From NCBI GenBank assembly GCA_007570785.1, contig ML660777.1, positions 4,348,587 to 4,412,586 on the forward strand: a stretch of DNA of 64,000 nt, read 5' to 3'. The position numbers were made by a program, and so were the translations under genes. Origin of the DNA: Antilocapra americana. Lineage: Eukaryota > Chordata > Mammalia > Artiodactyla > Antilocapridae. The stretch's first letter is position 1, and every line of letters begins with the position of its first letter. Positions 34,469 to 46,754 of the stretch are shown piece after piece. The notes under the pieces are model-generated. The model had not been told where the DNA came from, did not search any database, and saw only the letters and a list, made by a program, of their open reading frames with translations.

Positions 34469-35000
34469 GATCTTTCACTTTTGTCCAGTTTGCTTCACCT
34501 TCTCTACTTCATATAGTTGTGATAAGTACTTTTTGTTGATGCTGTTCATACCTTTGAAATTGTAAACTCTTCTATCATTTTGGACTTTATGTGCTAAATC
34601 AAAAGCCCTTACATATGGTTCTCATTAGACAAAGAGATACGGGAAACATGAGCAGGAGAAATACAATGATGGCTATTGAGAGTTTCCTGTTGGCAATGGT
34701 AACGTCTCTTAGAATACTTGGGGCCAACACCTGCTCTGTACAGGCAGGTGGTAAGCAGGTTAACATGCTGTCACGAGAACTAACCTATAAGTAAGAGAAG
34801 CTCATTATATCCTACGTTTTTAAGACATAGCCCCTCAGACTGGTAGCTGGACCTCAGCATTTATTCAGTGTAGTTGTTGAGTCCAACAGACTCTGAAACC
34901 CCCAGAGTCATGAAGACAAGTCTTTTTACCTATCAATCAATTTCAAAGTCAAGTAACCATTTGGAGACATCTATATTAAGATAACCAGTTAAAAGCTGAA
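34469..35000. other. Unassigned stretch
   Basis: No gene or repeat recognised. Confidence 0.5.
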
Positions 35001-37080
35001 GCCAAACTATCACTCAGGCACTAAATGAAATAAAGAAACAAGGAACTTCTGCTTCTGGACACAATGCAGTAACAAATGCCAAAATTCTGACCATCTTAAA
35101 CAACTTAAAAACTGGATGAAATATATGAAATAGTTATCTTTAATCACTAGACAGTAGGCAGTATTAGACTGTGATCTCTGAGAAAAGGAATCAAACATGG
35201 TGAGCATCTAATTATTTAGGATGTCTGCTTAGAAAGCCCTATCTGAAGCACTGGAAGAGAAAACAAAGAATAACATGGTAGAATTGCTGTTTGAGAAGAT
35301 TAAATGCTTTTGAAGAAAATATCAATGACTTGAAAAGAGTAATATAGATTGTACAGACTAAACACAGAGAGAAAAAAACAAAAAAAATTGTCTTTTAAAA
35401 AATTTTAAAAGAACAGCTTTTTTGTGACTTCTGAAACACCATTCTTGTCTGACATACTGTAATTGAGGTCCTGAAAGAAGGAAATGGCTACAGAAAAACA
35501 TACGAATAAATTACAGAGGAAAAACTTTCCAATTGTAATGGAGATTATAAATGCATAATTTCAAGAAAATTAATAAAACTCAAGCAGAAGAAACAAAGAA
35601 AAACTACATCAAGGTGCATAATAATAAAGCTGCTAAAAAATCAATGATAGAGAAATTTAAAACAACTATAGAAAAAGAAATGAATAAAGACCTCATGTCA
35701 GAAAAAAGAAAGAAGCTAAAAAACAGTGTATAACTTTTTCAATTTCCAAAAGAAAACACTGTCAATCTAGAATACTATATTCAACAATAATATCCTTCTA
35801 AAGTAAGGGTGAATTATATGAGATTTATCTCAGGAATGTAAGAGTAGTTAAGTATACAAAAATCAATCAATACAATATTTACACATTAATAAAATTCAAG
35901 GGGATAAAGCCACATGATCATCTCAAGGGACACACAAAAAGCACTGACATGTGATAAAAACACTAACACAGAATAAAAGGGAAATTTCTCAGCTTGATAA
36001 ATGACATCTGTGAAAAAACCATAGCTTGTATAAGAATGACGAAAAACTGAAAGCTTTCTTTTTAAGCTCAGGAATAAGTCAAAGATGCCTACTTTCACCA
36101 CTTAAATTCAACATTTTACTAGAAGTTATATAAAACAATAAAACAATTTTGAAAGAAATTAAGGAATACCTAAATAAATGGAAAGGTATCGTATGTCCTT
36201 GGATTGAAATAATACTATTAAGATAACAATACTCCCTAAAGCAATCTGTAATCAATGCAATCCCTATGAAAATGAAGTGGCTTTTTTTAAACCATTATAA
36301 ATGCAATAAAAAATACAGTGAGATAACAATTCATACCCATTAGAATGGTTATAACTTTTAAAAAAGGAAAGTAACAGGTGTTAGCAAGATTTTGGAAAAA
36401 TCAGAACCCTCCTGCATTCCTAGTGTGAATATAAAACAGTGCAGTCACTATGGAAAGCAGTTTGGTGGTTCCTTAAAACATTAAACATAGTATTAGCATA
36501 TGATCGAGCAATTCACTTTAAGGTATACATTCAAAAGAATTAAAAATAGAGACTCAGATAAATACTTGTACATGAATGCTCATAGCAGCACTATTTACAA
36601 TAGCCAAAAGATGGAAACAACCCAAGTTTCCATCAATGAATGAATGGATAAACAAATCACAATATATCCATACAATAGAGTATTAGCTATAAAAAAGAAT
36701 CATATACTGATATGTGCCTCAATAATGTACTGATATGTACTGATGTACAATGATGTACTGATATGACAACTCAAAAATGTCATGCTACGTGAAAGAAGTC
36801 AAACAAAAAATGTCACATTTTGCATGATTCTATTTATATGAAACAATCAGAATAGGTAAGTGTGTGACCACGGATTAGTGGTTACTAGGGGCTAGGGCAT
36901 AAGAACTGAGTTATTGCTTAATGGGTCTCCTCTGGGGGAGATGAAAATGCTCTGGAAGAGGAGATAGAGGTGATGGTTTGATAACACTGTGACTATACTA
37001 AATGCTACTGAACTGTACACTATTAAATGGTTAATTTTATGTGTTTTACCTCAGTAGTGACAAACAAATAAATAAAACTT
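35000..37080 (+). mobile_element. Old L1M/HAL1-type LINE with internal deletions
   Basis: From 35000 the sequence resembles an old L1 5' region (gactgtgatctctgagaaaa). At 35730-35810 it follows the end of ORF1 (aacactgtcaatctagaata). From 35890 onward it follows parts of ORF2 and then a clear 3' end (atagcagcactatttacaat, gaatgaatggataaacaaat, gtacactattaaatggttaa), finishing in aaataaataaaac. All frames are broken, and the jumps in register imply deletions. Confidence 0.7.
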
Positions 37081-38689
37081 TTCCCAATTGCAAAAAAGGT
37101 GAGAATTTTATTAAACAAAATCTGAGAGAATTTACATCACTATAATATCTCTGTAAACCAGTAATAGAAAGTCTGCTCAGCCTCATAAAGAATGTGTGTA
37201 TGTGTGTGTGTGCATGTGTAAGTCAAAAAAACCCTACAACTAGTTTCATACTTAAGGGACCAAACCTAAACTCCACTTAAAATCAGGAATGAAGTAAGGC
37301 TTCTACTTGCTCTGCTTATAATTCAACATAATTCTGAAGAGCCTACTCAATGGAATAAGGTTAAAAAAAAAAAGAAATAAAAAGCATATGGATGGGGGGG
37401 GAAATCTGTCTTTTTTTGTGGATATGTAATCAAGTATGCAACAAATTCTAAAAAAACAAGTTACAAAAACTGATAAGTGAATTTAGCAACATCCTAAGAT
37501 GTTAGATAAATCTATTTATCCTAGTATTTATCCAAATACTAGCAAAAATTAATTATATTTCTAAATACTAACAAAAAACAATTGGGAAATGAAAATTTTA
37601 ATATCAAAGTTTATTTCAGAAAAGTATTAATAACATGGAATAGTTGGGAAAAATTTAATGAACTATGTCCAAGTCCTGTAAAATAAAATATGAAAATACT
37701 ACTGAGAAAAAAAGATTTGAAAACATAAATAGATATACCAGGGTTATGAATTGGAAGACTCCATATTAAGATATCCATTTTCCCCAAATTAATCATCAGT
37801 ATAGCACAACCTCATTCAAAACCCTAGCAATTTCTTTTTGTAGAAATTGATAAGTATATTCTAAAATCTTTTACAAATGCAAAAGTTTCAGTAAAATAAT
37901 TCTAAAATGGAAGAACACAGTTGTAGAATTTACCCTACTTGGTTTTTAAGACATTATACTAATAGTACAAAAGTCAGCAAGACAATATTGGTGTAAGGAT
38001 AGAAATATAAATCAATGATAACAGAATAAAGTCCAGAATTAGACATAATTAAGACTACATACTATGCAGTTAACTGATTTTTTGGAATGTTAACTGAGAA
38101 AGAAAAGCCTTTTCAACAAATGGTGCTTGCATAAGTGGACAACCATATTTTAAGAAGTTAATAAAGAGTCACAACCCCTTATCTCACAAAGAAAGGCTAA
38201 AACTTTTAGGAATAAAATACGGGAACCTTGGGTTCCCACTCTTGGGCTAGACAAAACTAACTTTCTTAGAGAGAACACAAAAAACATAAAGCATAAAATA
38301 AAAATTGATAAATTAGACTTCCTCAAAATTTAAAACTTTTGCTATTTGAAGGATAACATTAAGAAAATGAAAACGTAAGCTACATTCTAGGAAAAAAGAT
38401 TTGCAATACATACATTGACAAAGGACTTGTATCCAGAATTGATAAAGAAATTTTACAATGTAATTATAAGCCAACCTAATAAAAATGAGCAAAATATTTT
38501 AGCAAACTAATGATGTTATTAAACACATGGCTAATAAGCACATAAATGACTAATAAGAACATGAAAATGCTCTCAAATAGCTTAAAAGTAACTAATAAGC
38601 ACACAAAAATATGTTCAACATCGTTAGCCATCAGGAAAATAAGATTTTAAACTAGAGACACCACTAGAAACTCACAAAATTAAAAAGAC

Positions 38690-38803
38690 AAGGAACATTC
38701 TTGGTGGTACAGTCATTAATACTCCATGCTCCCAATGCAGGGGGCACAGTTTAATTCCTAATCAGGGAATTAACATCCCTGCATTCCACAAGGAGATCCT
38801 AAA
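38690..38803 (+). mobile_element. CHR-type SINE, short
   Basis: The head aacattcttggtggtacagt, box-like gcagggggcacagttt and tail ggagatcct with an A-run fit a short CHR copy. The repeat aaaaagac at 38682-38689 and 38804-38811 flanks it. Confidence 0.8.
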
Positions 38804-39174
38804 AAAAAGACTATCAATACCAAATGTTGGAGTATCACTAAGGATATAGAACAATTGCAACTCTCATTTCACTGCTGGTAAAGGTGTAAAATGGTACAAT
38901 TATTTTGGAAAATAGTTTGCAGTTTCTTATAAAGTTAACTTCTTCTTAAACTACAAGCCACTAATTCCACTCTTAAGTATTAACACAAGAAAAAAGAAAA
39001 CAAAGATTTGTATGTAACATCTTGATTTAAAATTGCCATTAACTGGAAAAAACCCCAATATTTATTAACATGTAAATGTGCAAGATAATAGCAGCAATAT
39101 ACATCCATATAATGTAATATTACTCCCTAATGAAAAGCAATAACCTTTCATTACACAGAATATCATGGATGAAT

Positions 39175-39212
39175 CACACACACACACACGCACACACACA
39201 CACACACACACA
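39175..39212. repeat. (CA)n microsatellite
   Basis: About 19 CA units with one G interruption, within the old L1. Confidence 0.98.
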
Positions 39213-39495
39213 ATGCTGAGCGAAAGAATATAGGCACAAAAGTACATACTGCTTAATTCTGTTTATATGAAGTTCTAAAACAGGAAAAACTATAACTCTT
39301 TCTGTAAAACTATACAGAGAGAAGACTAGTTTCCTGAGGCTAGTACTGGGTGCTGAGATTAATTACAAAGAGCAAGAAGAAATTTGGGAGATGATGGAAA
39401 GATGAATTTTACTTTTATGAAGTTTACACAGATCTACACATTTGTTGAAACTCATTAAACCCTTCTCTTACAATTGTGTGTTTCATCTTATGTAA

Positions 39496-40020
39496 AGTTG
39501 TTTTTTAAAAGTAAGAAAGGCAAAGGACATACACTTTTAATGCTACTTATGAAGTTAGGGCCCTCAAGAATGACTGAGTATTTAACAACTGCAGGGGATT
39601 TTTTCCCATGCTGTCTTTGCCATTTCAGAAAATCCAGGGCACATTTCTTCCTGGCAGACAATCAGGAGCAAGAGGGAGGAAGCCATTCCTTGTCATAAAA
39701 CTTTACATCATCTGATTTCCAATTACCTCATCAATTAGAGAGGAACTTTCAGGAAACCCTCAAGAGCAGAGATCAAAATCAAATCCAAGAGAAACTTTTA
39801 ATTCATCATGAAAGAAAAATCTCAGAAAATCGACTTGGCTATGAACAAAAAAGAGTTGCACAGGGCCCTACATCATGCTTTTAATAATCAGACATACTAG
39901 GAATATCTTTTTTGAACATTACAAATCAAAGGTGAGGGCTGTGGCATTTCAGAAAGAAAACTCTAAATCACCTGTCAATAAGAGACTTGCACAACAATCT
40001 TTGACCTTTACCAATCCTCA
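39496..40020. other. Unassigned stretch
   Basis: Nothing recognised. Its 3' part may belong to the LTR candidate that follows. Confidence 0.45.
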
Positions 40021-40800
40021 GAAATCTTAACTACAGAACCCCAAGGGGCTTAGAGGACAACAGTGAATCAACAGAAACAACTGTCAGGATAAAAACAGAA
40101 TTCTTCAAGCATGCTTCTTCTTGCAGGAGGTGAGGAATTTTTGTCACCAGAGAAATTAGAAATTATTCTATCTCCAATTGACAAATTAGTTGATTTAATA
40201 GACTTAAAGCCGATGTACCTAATTACTTAAGAGTATGATTTTAGGGTCTGATCAAAGTCTTGAGGATTCTCAGCAGAGATGCCCATTATCTTGAAACCAG
40301 AGGGAAGAGGGCAGGGCACAGCCTATAAAAAAAAAAAATGACAGAGCCATAAGATGTGATGAAAACCGGTTAGAGCCAAATAGACCCAAGATGGCACACA
40401 AGTCAAATTCCACCACACCTTGAGCCTCACTAAACACTCTTCTTTTTTATCACACATCAGCAAGCTAAGTGACACACCCAAGAGCACTAATACAATTCCA
40501 AGGCCAATCATCAAAGATCAAAGTGTGGACCGTGGCCCAATTTTCTAGAAATCCTTGCTCTCTTTCCCCACATAGTTAGAATAATCCTCTCACTTATTAG
40601 TCTATGAAATGTCAGCCCATAAAAACCACCACACCATATTTTGGGATCTTGCACCCTCTGAGATGGCTGAGACTCCATCTATGAAGTGTGTTTCTCTCTA
40701 AATAAATCTACTTCTTACCTATCACTTTGTCTCTTCCTGAATTCTTTCCACACTGAGACAAAAAGAACCTGAGCTTCAGTAAGTCCAGATGCCAGGTGAG
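40020..40800 (+). mobile_element. Candidate ERV-type solo LTR
   Basis: The end of this block has LTR architecture: a TATA-like cataaaaacc at about 40618, an AATAAA signal at about 40700, then a pyrimidine-rich U5-like stretch (atcactttgtctcttcctga) and gagacaaaaagaacctgag. After it, repeated tcaagtccca-type motifs occur (40825-40900). No gag, pol or env frame is near. The outer limits are a guess. Confidence 0.45.
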
Positions 40801-41409
40801 TGATTAAAATTAAAAGACCATGGGGTCAAGTCCCAATCTAGATTTAGGCTCGGTTCAAGTCCCAGCTCATGGATTCAAGTCTCAACCAGAAGAACATGAT
40901 TTCAATTCCAACTGGCTCCCATTACTGACAGGGGACTGTGTGGGGCAAAAAGAGTGGGGCTGGACTTGAGTCAGAGATCAGAATGATGGCTCTGTCACAT
41001 GCTGGAGTATCACCTGGGGAAGTCACTTGACTTCTTGTATTTCATTTTCCTCATTTGCAAAATATGTCTTCCTGGACCAGGGTCTGTAGAAAAGGAACTA
41101 GAATCTGCACACCCAGAACACATAGCATGTAGGAGGGCTGAATGTGTGGACCTTGAAGTCATGGGTGAAATTAGGGCTGCAGTACTACAGGGATAAAGTA
41201 AGGGATGTAGCTCATAAATGAGGTCCCTTGCCAAGAAATTTCCACAGATATTCCTGTGAATAATCTGTAGATGAGTGTGGCTGGCTTAAAGGATCTGACC
41301 AGGTAGACAATCAATACAATTCAGGATCATGGTGAGGAATAAACAAGAGCATAAATGTCTATCATACTGGCTGGCACAAAAGAGCACTCGGAAAAAAACT
41401 TTAGGGGTT
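40801..41409. other. Unassigned stretch
   Basis: No gene recognised. Short repeats of (g/t)tcaagtcc(c/a)a at 40826-40900 may be the inner edge of the preceding LTR-type element. Confidence 0.45.
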
Positions 41410-42697
41410 TGTTATGGGCTGAATTGTGTCCCTCCACCCTCCACCCTGCTTATTTAACTTATATGCAGAGCATATCATGCGAAATGCTGGGCTGGATGAA
41501 GCACAAGCTGGAATCAAGATTGCTGGGAGAAACATCAATAACCAGATATGCAGATGACACCACCCTAAGGGCAGAAAGCGAAGAAGAACTAAAGAGACTC
41601 TTGATGAAAGGGAAAGAGGAGAGTGAAAACGTTGGCTTAAAACTCAACATTCAGAAAACTAAGATCATGGCATCTGGTCCCATCACTTCATGGTGAATAG
41701 ATAGGAAAACAGTAGAAACAGTGAGACTTTATTTTGGGGGGCTCCAAAATGACTGCAGATGGTGACTGCAACCATGAAATTAAAAGATGCTTGCTCCTTG
41801 GAAGAAAAGCTATGACCAACCTAGACAGCATATTAAAAAGCAGAGACATTACTTTGCTAACAAGTCTGTCTAGTCAAAGCTATGGTTTTTCCAGTCGTCA
41901 TGTATGGATGTGAGAGTTGGACTATAAAGAAAGCTGAGTGCCAAAGAACTGATGCTTTTGAACTGTGGTGTTGGAGAAAACTTTTGAGAGTCCCTTGGAC
42001 TGCAAGGAGATCCAACCAGTCCACCCTAGAGATCAGTCCTGGGTGTTCATTGGAAGGTCTGATGCTGAAGCTGAAACTCTAATACTTTGGCCACCTGATG
42101 CAAAGAACTCATTGGAAAAGACTGATGCTGGGAAAGACTGAAGGTAGGAGCAGAAGAGTATGACAGAGGATGAGATGGTTGGATATCATCACCGACTCGA
42201 TGGACACAAGTGTGAACAAGCTCTGGGAGTTGGTGATGGTCAGGAAAGCCTGGCATGCTGCAGTCCATGGGGTCGCAAAGAGTCAGACATGACTGAGTGA
42301 CTGAACTGTCCACCCCCAAAATTCATACGTTAAAGAGACAACCCTAGTATTTACCTTAGAATATGCCTGCTTTGGGAGATTAAGCTGTTAAAGAGGTATT
42401 TAAATTAAAAGGAGACCATTAGTGTGGGCCCCAATCCAATCTGACTGTGTCCTTATAAGAGAGAATTTTGACACCCAGAGACACCAAGGATTTGCAAGCA
42501 CAAAGGGAAGGCCACATGAGGACACCATGACAAGACAGCTGTATGCAAGCCAATGGGAATGGCCTCAGAAGAACCAAACCTGATGATATGTTGATCATGG
42601 ACTTCTCAGCCTCTGGAACTATGAGAAAATTAATTTCTGTTGTATAAGCCATCCAATCTCTGCTGTTTTGTTATGAGAGCTCTAGCAAATTAATACA
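41410..42697 (+). mobile_element. MLT1 LTR split by BovB
   Basis: The LTR starts with tgttatgggctgaattgtgt, breaks at 41439, resumes at 42309 with cccaaaattcatacg, and continues through tgtccttataagagagaa, gaaggccacatgaggacac, ctctggaactatgagaaaat to agcaaattaataca. This is MLT1 in sense. Only LTR sequence is present. Confidence 0.85.
41440..42308 (+). mobile_element. BovB LINE, 5'-truncated
   Basis: A sense BovB from the reverse-transcriptase region (YADDTTLRAESEEELKRLLM is readable near 41548-41608) to the 3' tail gagtgactgaact. The 7-bp repeat tccaccc at 41433-41439 and 42309-42315 flanks it. Several stops and frameshifts break the coding sequence. Confidence 0.94.
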
Positions 42698-44240
42698 GTG
42701 TTCAATATGAACTGAGTCAAAAGTTCAAGTAATCAGGAGTATATATTTGTAAAAAAAATATGAGAACCAAAAAAGCCACTTTCTCACTCATACTGTGGAT
42801 TCTGTAACAACAACAACAAAAAACACAACAGAAAGAATATTTGCTAATATTCCTATCGCTAATATGCTAAATGACACATAAATATTCTTTAGAATGTTCA
42901 TAATACTTTAAAGTCTGCTCTTTAGGAAGTAGTCTAAGGCACAAAAAAGATAAGGATGGAGGATAAAATCCAAGTATTTCTCTATGATAAACTGATGATA
43001 TTCTAGAACTTTCTGGGAGTTGGAGTGCGAGCATGTTCCCCTGAGCCAAATTGCTACATCCTCCACAGTGTCCCCACTACTCTCAACAGGTTTGTCTAGT
43101 GCTCCAAATATACATGCTAGATGGCTTTAGGGGAAAATCTGAATGTCCTCTTCATTTTAATCAATAGAACAATGAACACAGGTTGTTCTGCCTGATGAAT
43201 CAAGAAAAAGGAACACAAACCAACAAATGTCCTGCTTTTACTTAGAATAATAAGGTGAATTTTGGAATTCAAAACTGGGTAGATTTCATGCTGGCAGCAT
43301 CCTAGAACAGAATTCTTTCTGTTTTGAATGGCAGGCCTTTAAAAGGGAACAGGGAAAGACAATGGGACAATTAGGCAGAGAAAGACCCCACTGAGAAAAG
43401 AGAAGATAAACAGTGGGCGGCCTCCTTGCTCCAAGGCTGCAGCTCCTTCAGATTTCTCTCCAGGGAGGTGTTAGGGAGAAGTGGGGAGTGGGAAAGACGT
43501 CACAGATTGTCCCAGTGCAATGGCAGTCCTGGGTGGCTTGAGACAGCTCCCTTGGGGGAGAAACGTCTGCTTCTTGTACTCCTGCTCTGACTGTGCCTCT
43601 GGCTCTCTAATCATGTGCATCAACATAGGCAGAACCACAAAGGCATCTGGCATTTTCCAAACCAAGTGGGGCCAGTGAAAAAGCCACCTATCTATCATCT
43701 GTCCAGCCTGCGGGATAACTTATTTCTGTGAACCTAAGGGATGTTCCTTCAGAGTACCGCAGGTGACAGAAGAATACAAATGACCTGTTTACAGATGTCA
43801 GGGCTGAACAGAGCAGCTGGCTAGGTGGACAGCATGAAATGCTGACAGATTTTAATATCTTGCTGTCTAGCCATGGGAGTGTGTACACTGACTTGCAGAC
43901 TCACCCACGACCTTGGAGGGGCATCTTCTTTGTTTCTCAGTCTACAAACAATATCAACTTTAGTTAGCTATATAGAATAGAATTTATCTACCATTTATGT
44001 TTTTAGTCTTCAATAAGTGATTGTGGAGAGGCAGCTGTGCCAAGCACTGACTAAGTGCAAAAAAATAAATCATGAATAATTCCAGCGACTCCCCTCTGCC
44101 CACCCTCTTGAGGTGACTAAGAAACAAGAGAGCATACCTGAGGACCCTACAGTCTTAGAGATGCAGTAGGAACATCTTCCCTTGTCTAGGAGGAGAGTGG
44201 AGCAGGTTTAATGGATCTGAAACGCTCTAGAAAGGGAGAC
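42698..44240. other. Unassigned stretch
   Basis: No repeat family or exon recognised. 43380-43760 is richer in G+C than its surroundings. Confidence 0.5.
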
Positions 44241-44244
44241 TTTT

Positions 44245-44447
44245 TTAATATGCATTTATTTATTTTGTTGCACTTAGTTGTAGCACCTAAGATCTTCAGT
44301 CTTCGTTGTGGCAGGTGGAATTTTCAGTTGTGGCATGCCAGTTCTTAGGTGCAGCATGTGGGACCTACTTCCCTGACCAGGGGTCAAAGCCAGGCCCTCT
44401 GCATTGGGAGTGTGGAGTCACAGCCACTGGACCATCAGGGAAGTCCT
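44245..44447 (-). mobile_element. CHR-type SINE
   Basis: An antisense copy ending in the head actggaccatcagggaagtc, with cttcgttgtggcaggtgg and ttgtggcatgcca inside and an atttatttattttg tail. Confidence 0.85.
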
Positions 44448-45714
44448 ACGGCTGCTTAAAGTATTGAATCAGCAAAAAGATGGTCACCGATATGTTCAGA
44501 ATTGGCAGACTTTCAAGATTTTTTCCTTCCTTCTTTCCCTTTATATACTGTTTGGATTTTCTACAATGGGCTTGAATTATTTATTTAATTAGAAAGATCT
44601 GCTGTGTTTACCATCCTAAATTTACTGTATTGGACTAATCAATTCTTCCCACCACCACCCTACTACCCCAGCCCCCAAACACACACACATATACACAGCT
44701 TCTCTCTTCTGTTATCTCAAGATGATCAGTAACACAGGGAGAATAAAGTTACATTTTCCTTAAAGCCTCAGTTTAGGGTGAATAAATCTGCCACCATGTT
44801 TGTATCCCAGAGCCACACCTGTAACTCCTGAGCCTGAGCTGCTTGTTGACTCACCACACCTTTTGTCCCTCAGAGACCAACAATCCTGTGCTGCTTAATT
44901 TCTCATAGGTTTGACATACTCTTATGTCTGGTCCTTGTTTACCTTTCCCACCCTTAACTGGTTCTCTTTATTGAGATAAAGATTCATAGTGTCTTAAAAG
45001 AGAGGGTGCAGATTCAACAACGGTTTCTTTTGTAATTTTTACATGAATTCAGTCAAAGTCAGTTCCTACTCAACATGCTTAGCAACCTTTAACTAAGTTG
45101 CCGACGACATTCAATAAGCCAAAGGCAGGACTCCAAACAAAGAGGTGGAGCTAATTAAACAAAGAGGGTCTCATTTAACAGTCTCTGTAGACTCACTGGT
45201 AGCAGTCAGTCAGTCCCTCAGGTTGAATGAAATGATCAAGAGAAAGAAACAAAGTTTACATACATCAAAGAGAGTTCTCAAAATACACAGGACAGAAGAA
45301 ATGGAAGAAGAGGATGAACTTTCCCTCTGGAGAGGCAGGGTGGGGTGGGGGGATACCAGAAACCAGCACAGCAGGTGGGCCCTGACTTCCAGGGGATGAA
45401 CGCTGAGTCCCATCCCAGCAGGCAATGGCAGCCGCCCCTCCTCCAGGCTGATGAGCCCTGCCTTACGCGGCTGCTGTCAGGGTTCTTTAATCACCTCCCC
45501 TGGTTCTCCAGGGCTGGAACAGAAGAGACCTGTGACACTCAGGCTCAAGACCACAAGCAGCCAATTTGGGTTGGAGAATGCTGTCCTTGTAGATTTTCAT
45601 TAGACATTACTTCTTCCACACCTCAAATTGCAACTTGCCTCTTTGCCACCCATTTTATGTTACAGTGGCTTTTCTCCTTTGACTCCAAATGTAACTTAAG
45701 TACACAAAGACTCA
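44448..45714. other. Unassigned stretch
   Basis: No gene recognised. A short CA/TA run is at 44679-44697. The open frames at 45145-45945 show no family resemblance and the later ones run into MER20. Confidence 0.5.
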
Positions 45715-45920
45715 AAAGCTTCTCAGCCAGGGGTGCTTTTGCCCTCCCCCCAGAAATGTATGGCTATGTCTGGAGACATTTTGGTTGCCACTAGCATCTT
45801 GTGGGTAGAAACCGGAGATACTACTAAATATATTGCAGTGCTCGGGACTACCCCACAGCAAAGAATTATCCAGCCCCACATGTCAGCAGAGCCAAGGGTG
45901 AGGGACCCTGCTCTGGAGGA
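45715..45920 (+). mobile_element. MER20 (hAT-Charlie, non-autonomous)
   Basis: The element reads agcttctcagccaggggtgc, atgtctggagacattttggt, actagcatcttgtgggtaga, gcaaagaattatccagcccc and gagggaccctgctctgg, which is the MER20 order. Ancient DNA transposon without a transposase frame. Confidence 0.88.
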
Positions 45921-46039
45921 AGATTGCTTTGGGGGGCCCTTTTAGGCTTCTCAAGAGGAGGCATTCAAGAACCCAGCCTTCCATTCCACTTGCCCCCTCT
46001 TTAAAAAATAAAATAAAATTATGGAATTGAAGAACATAA

Positions 46040-46150
46040 ATATTAAAATGGCCTCATTATACAGATGAGGAAGTTGAGGGCCCAAGGGAAGATGCAGTTT
46101 TCTCAAGATCAAACAGTGAGGCTGGGTTGTCTGGAAACTAATGACCTATT
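46040..46150 (+). mobile_element. MIR SINE fragment
   Basis: The core motif tatacagatgaggaagttga followed by cagttttctcaagatcaaac and gtgaggctggg matches the 3' half of MIR. Confidence 0.8.
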
Positions 46151-46444
46151 ACAGCAAAACTTGCCATTACTCTATCTGGCAGGCATTCTATTTTGAAAAG
46201 GAAACTAGGTTAGCCTGATCATACCCTCTACACTGTTCTGCCATGTGTCCTTCTGTTGTCTTCAACTGACAATTCAACTTCATTCTTCAGGCAGATTTTG
46301 GAATTATTTTAATTGATTTGATGCCTGTATCTTCCTCTTCTATAGAAAACACGGTTGTCATCCCTTGTATATCTGGATTATACTACTTCATTTAATTGTT
46401 TATTACCTCCCAAGGCAACATTTTCACTAGACTGATTCTTGCAC

Positions 46445-46590
46445 AGTAAGACATCCAGTGACATGGTGTAGCACTGTTTTGAGCTTCAGTTCTGGAGTGA
46501 CACACATTTGGATTCAGCACTTTGCCAGTCAATCTCCTTTTCAGTTGTTGTGATAGAAATTCACACTATCTTATCTAAAAAATGGAACTG
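46445..46590 (+). mobile_element. MIR SINE fragment
   Basis: The order gtgacatggtgtagc, tctggagtgacac, tttggattcagc and aaaatggaactgtc follows the 5' two-thirds of MIR, strongly diverged. Confidence 0.65.
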
Positions 46591-46754
46591 TCTGACTCAT
46601 TTATTTGGGAAGTTCATGGTTATTACTGGCTTTAGGAAAGGATGGATTTGAGGATTCAAACAATGTCCCAGAATTTGTTTTCCCTTTCTCTGTTTTCTTC
46701 TAAGGAATTTATTTAAACCAAAACTCTCTCCCCATGTAACAAAGATGACCCTCC

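Larger units (their letters stand above)
37081..39495 (+). mobile_element. Old L1M LINE, ORF2 to 3' region
   Basis: Ordered L1 landmarks include ggttatgaattggaagactc, aacaaatggtgcttgcataa, caaaggacttgtatccagaa, tatgttcaacatcgttagcc, taaggatatagaacaattgc and aattctgtttatatgaag. The copy is decayed and is interrupted by a CHR SINE (38690-38803) and a CA microsatellite (39175-39212). Confidence 0.8.

Noticed and set aside
40020..41000. Endogenous retrovirus with coding capacity
   Set aside because: Only LTR-like signals are present; no gag, pol or env frame was found in the flanks.
45145..45945. Open frames of up to 149 codons
   Set aside because: The longest begins at a GTG rather than an ATG and runs into the MER20 repeat; the others lack any family resemblance.
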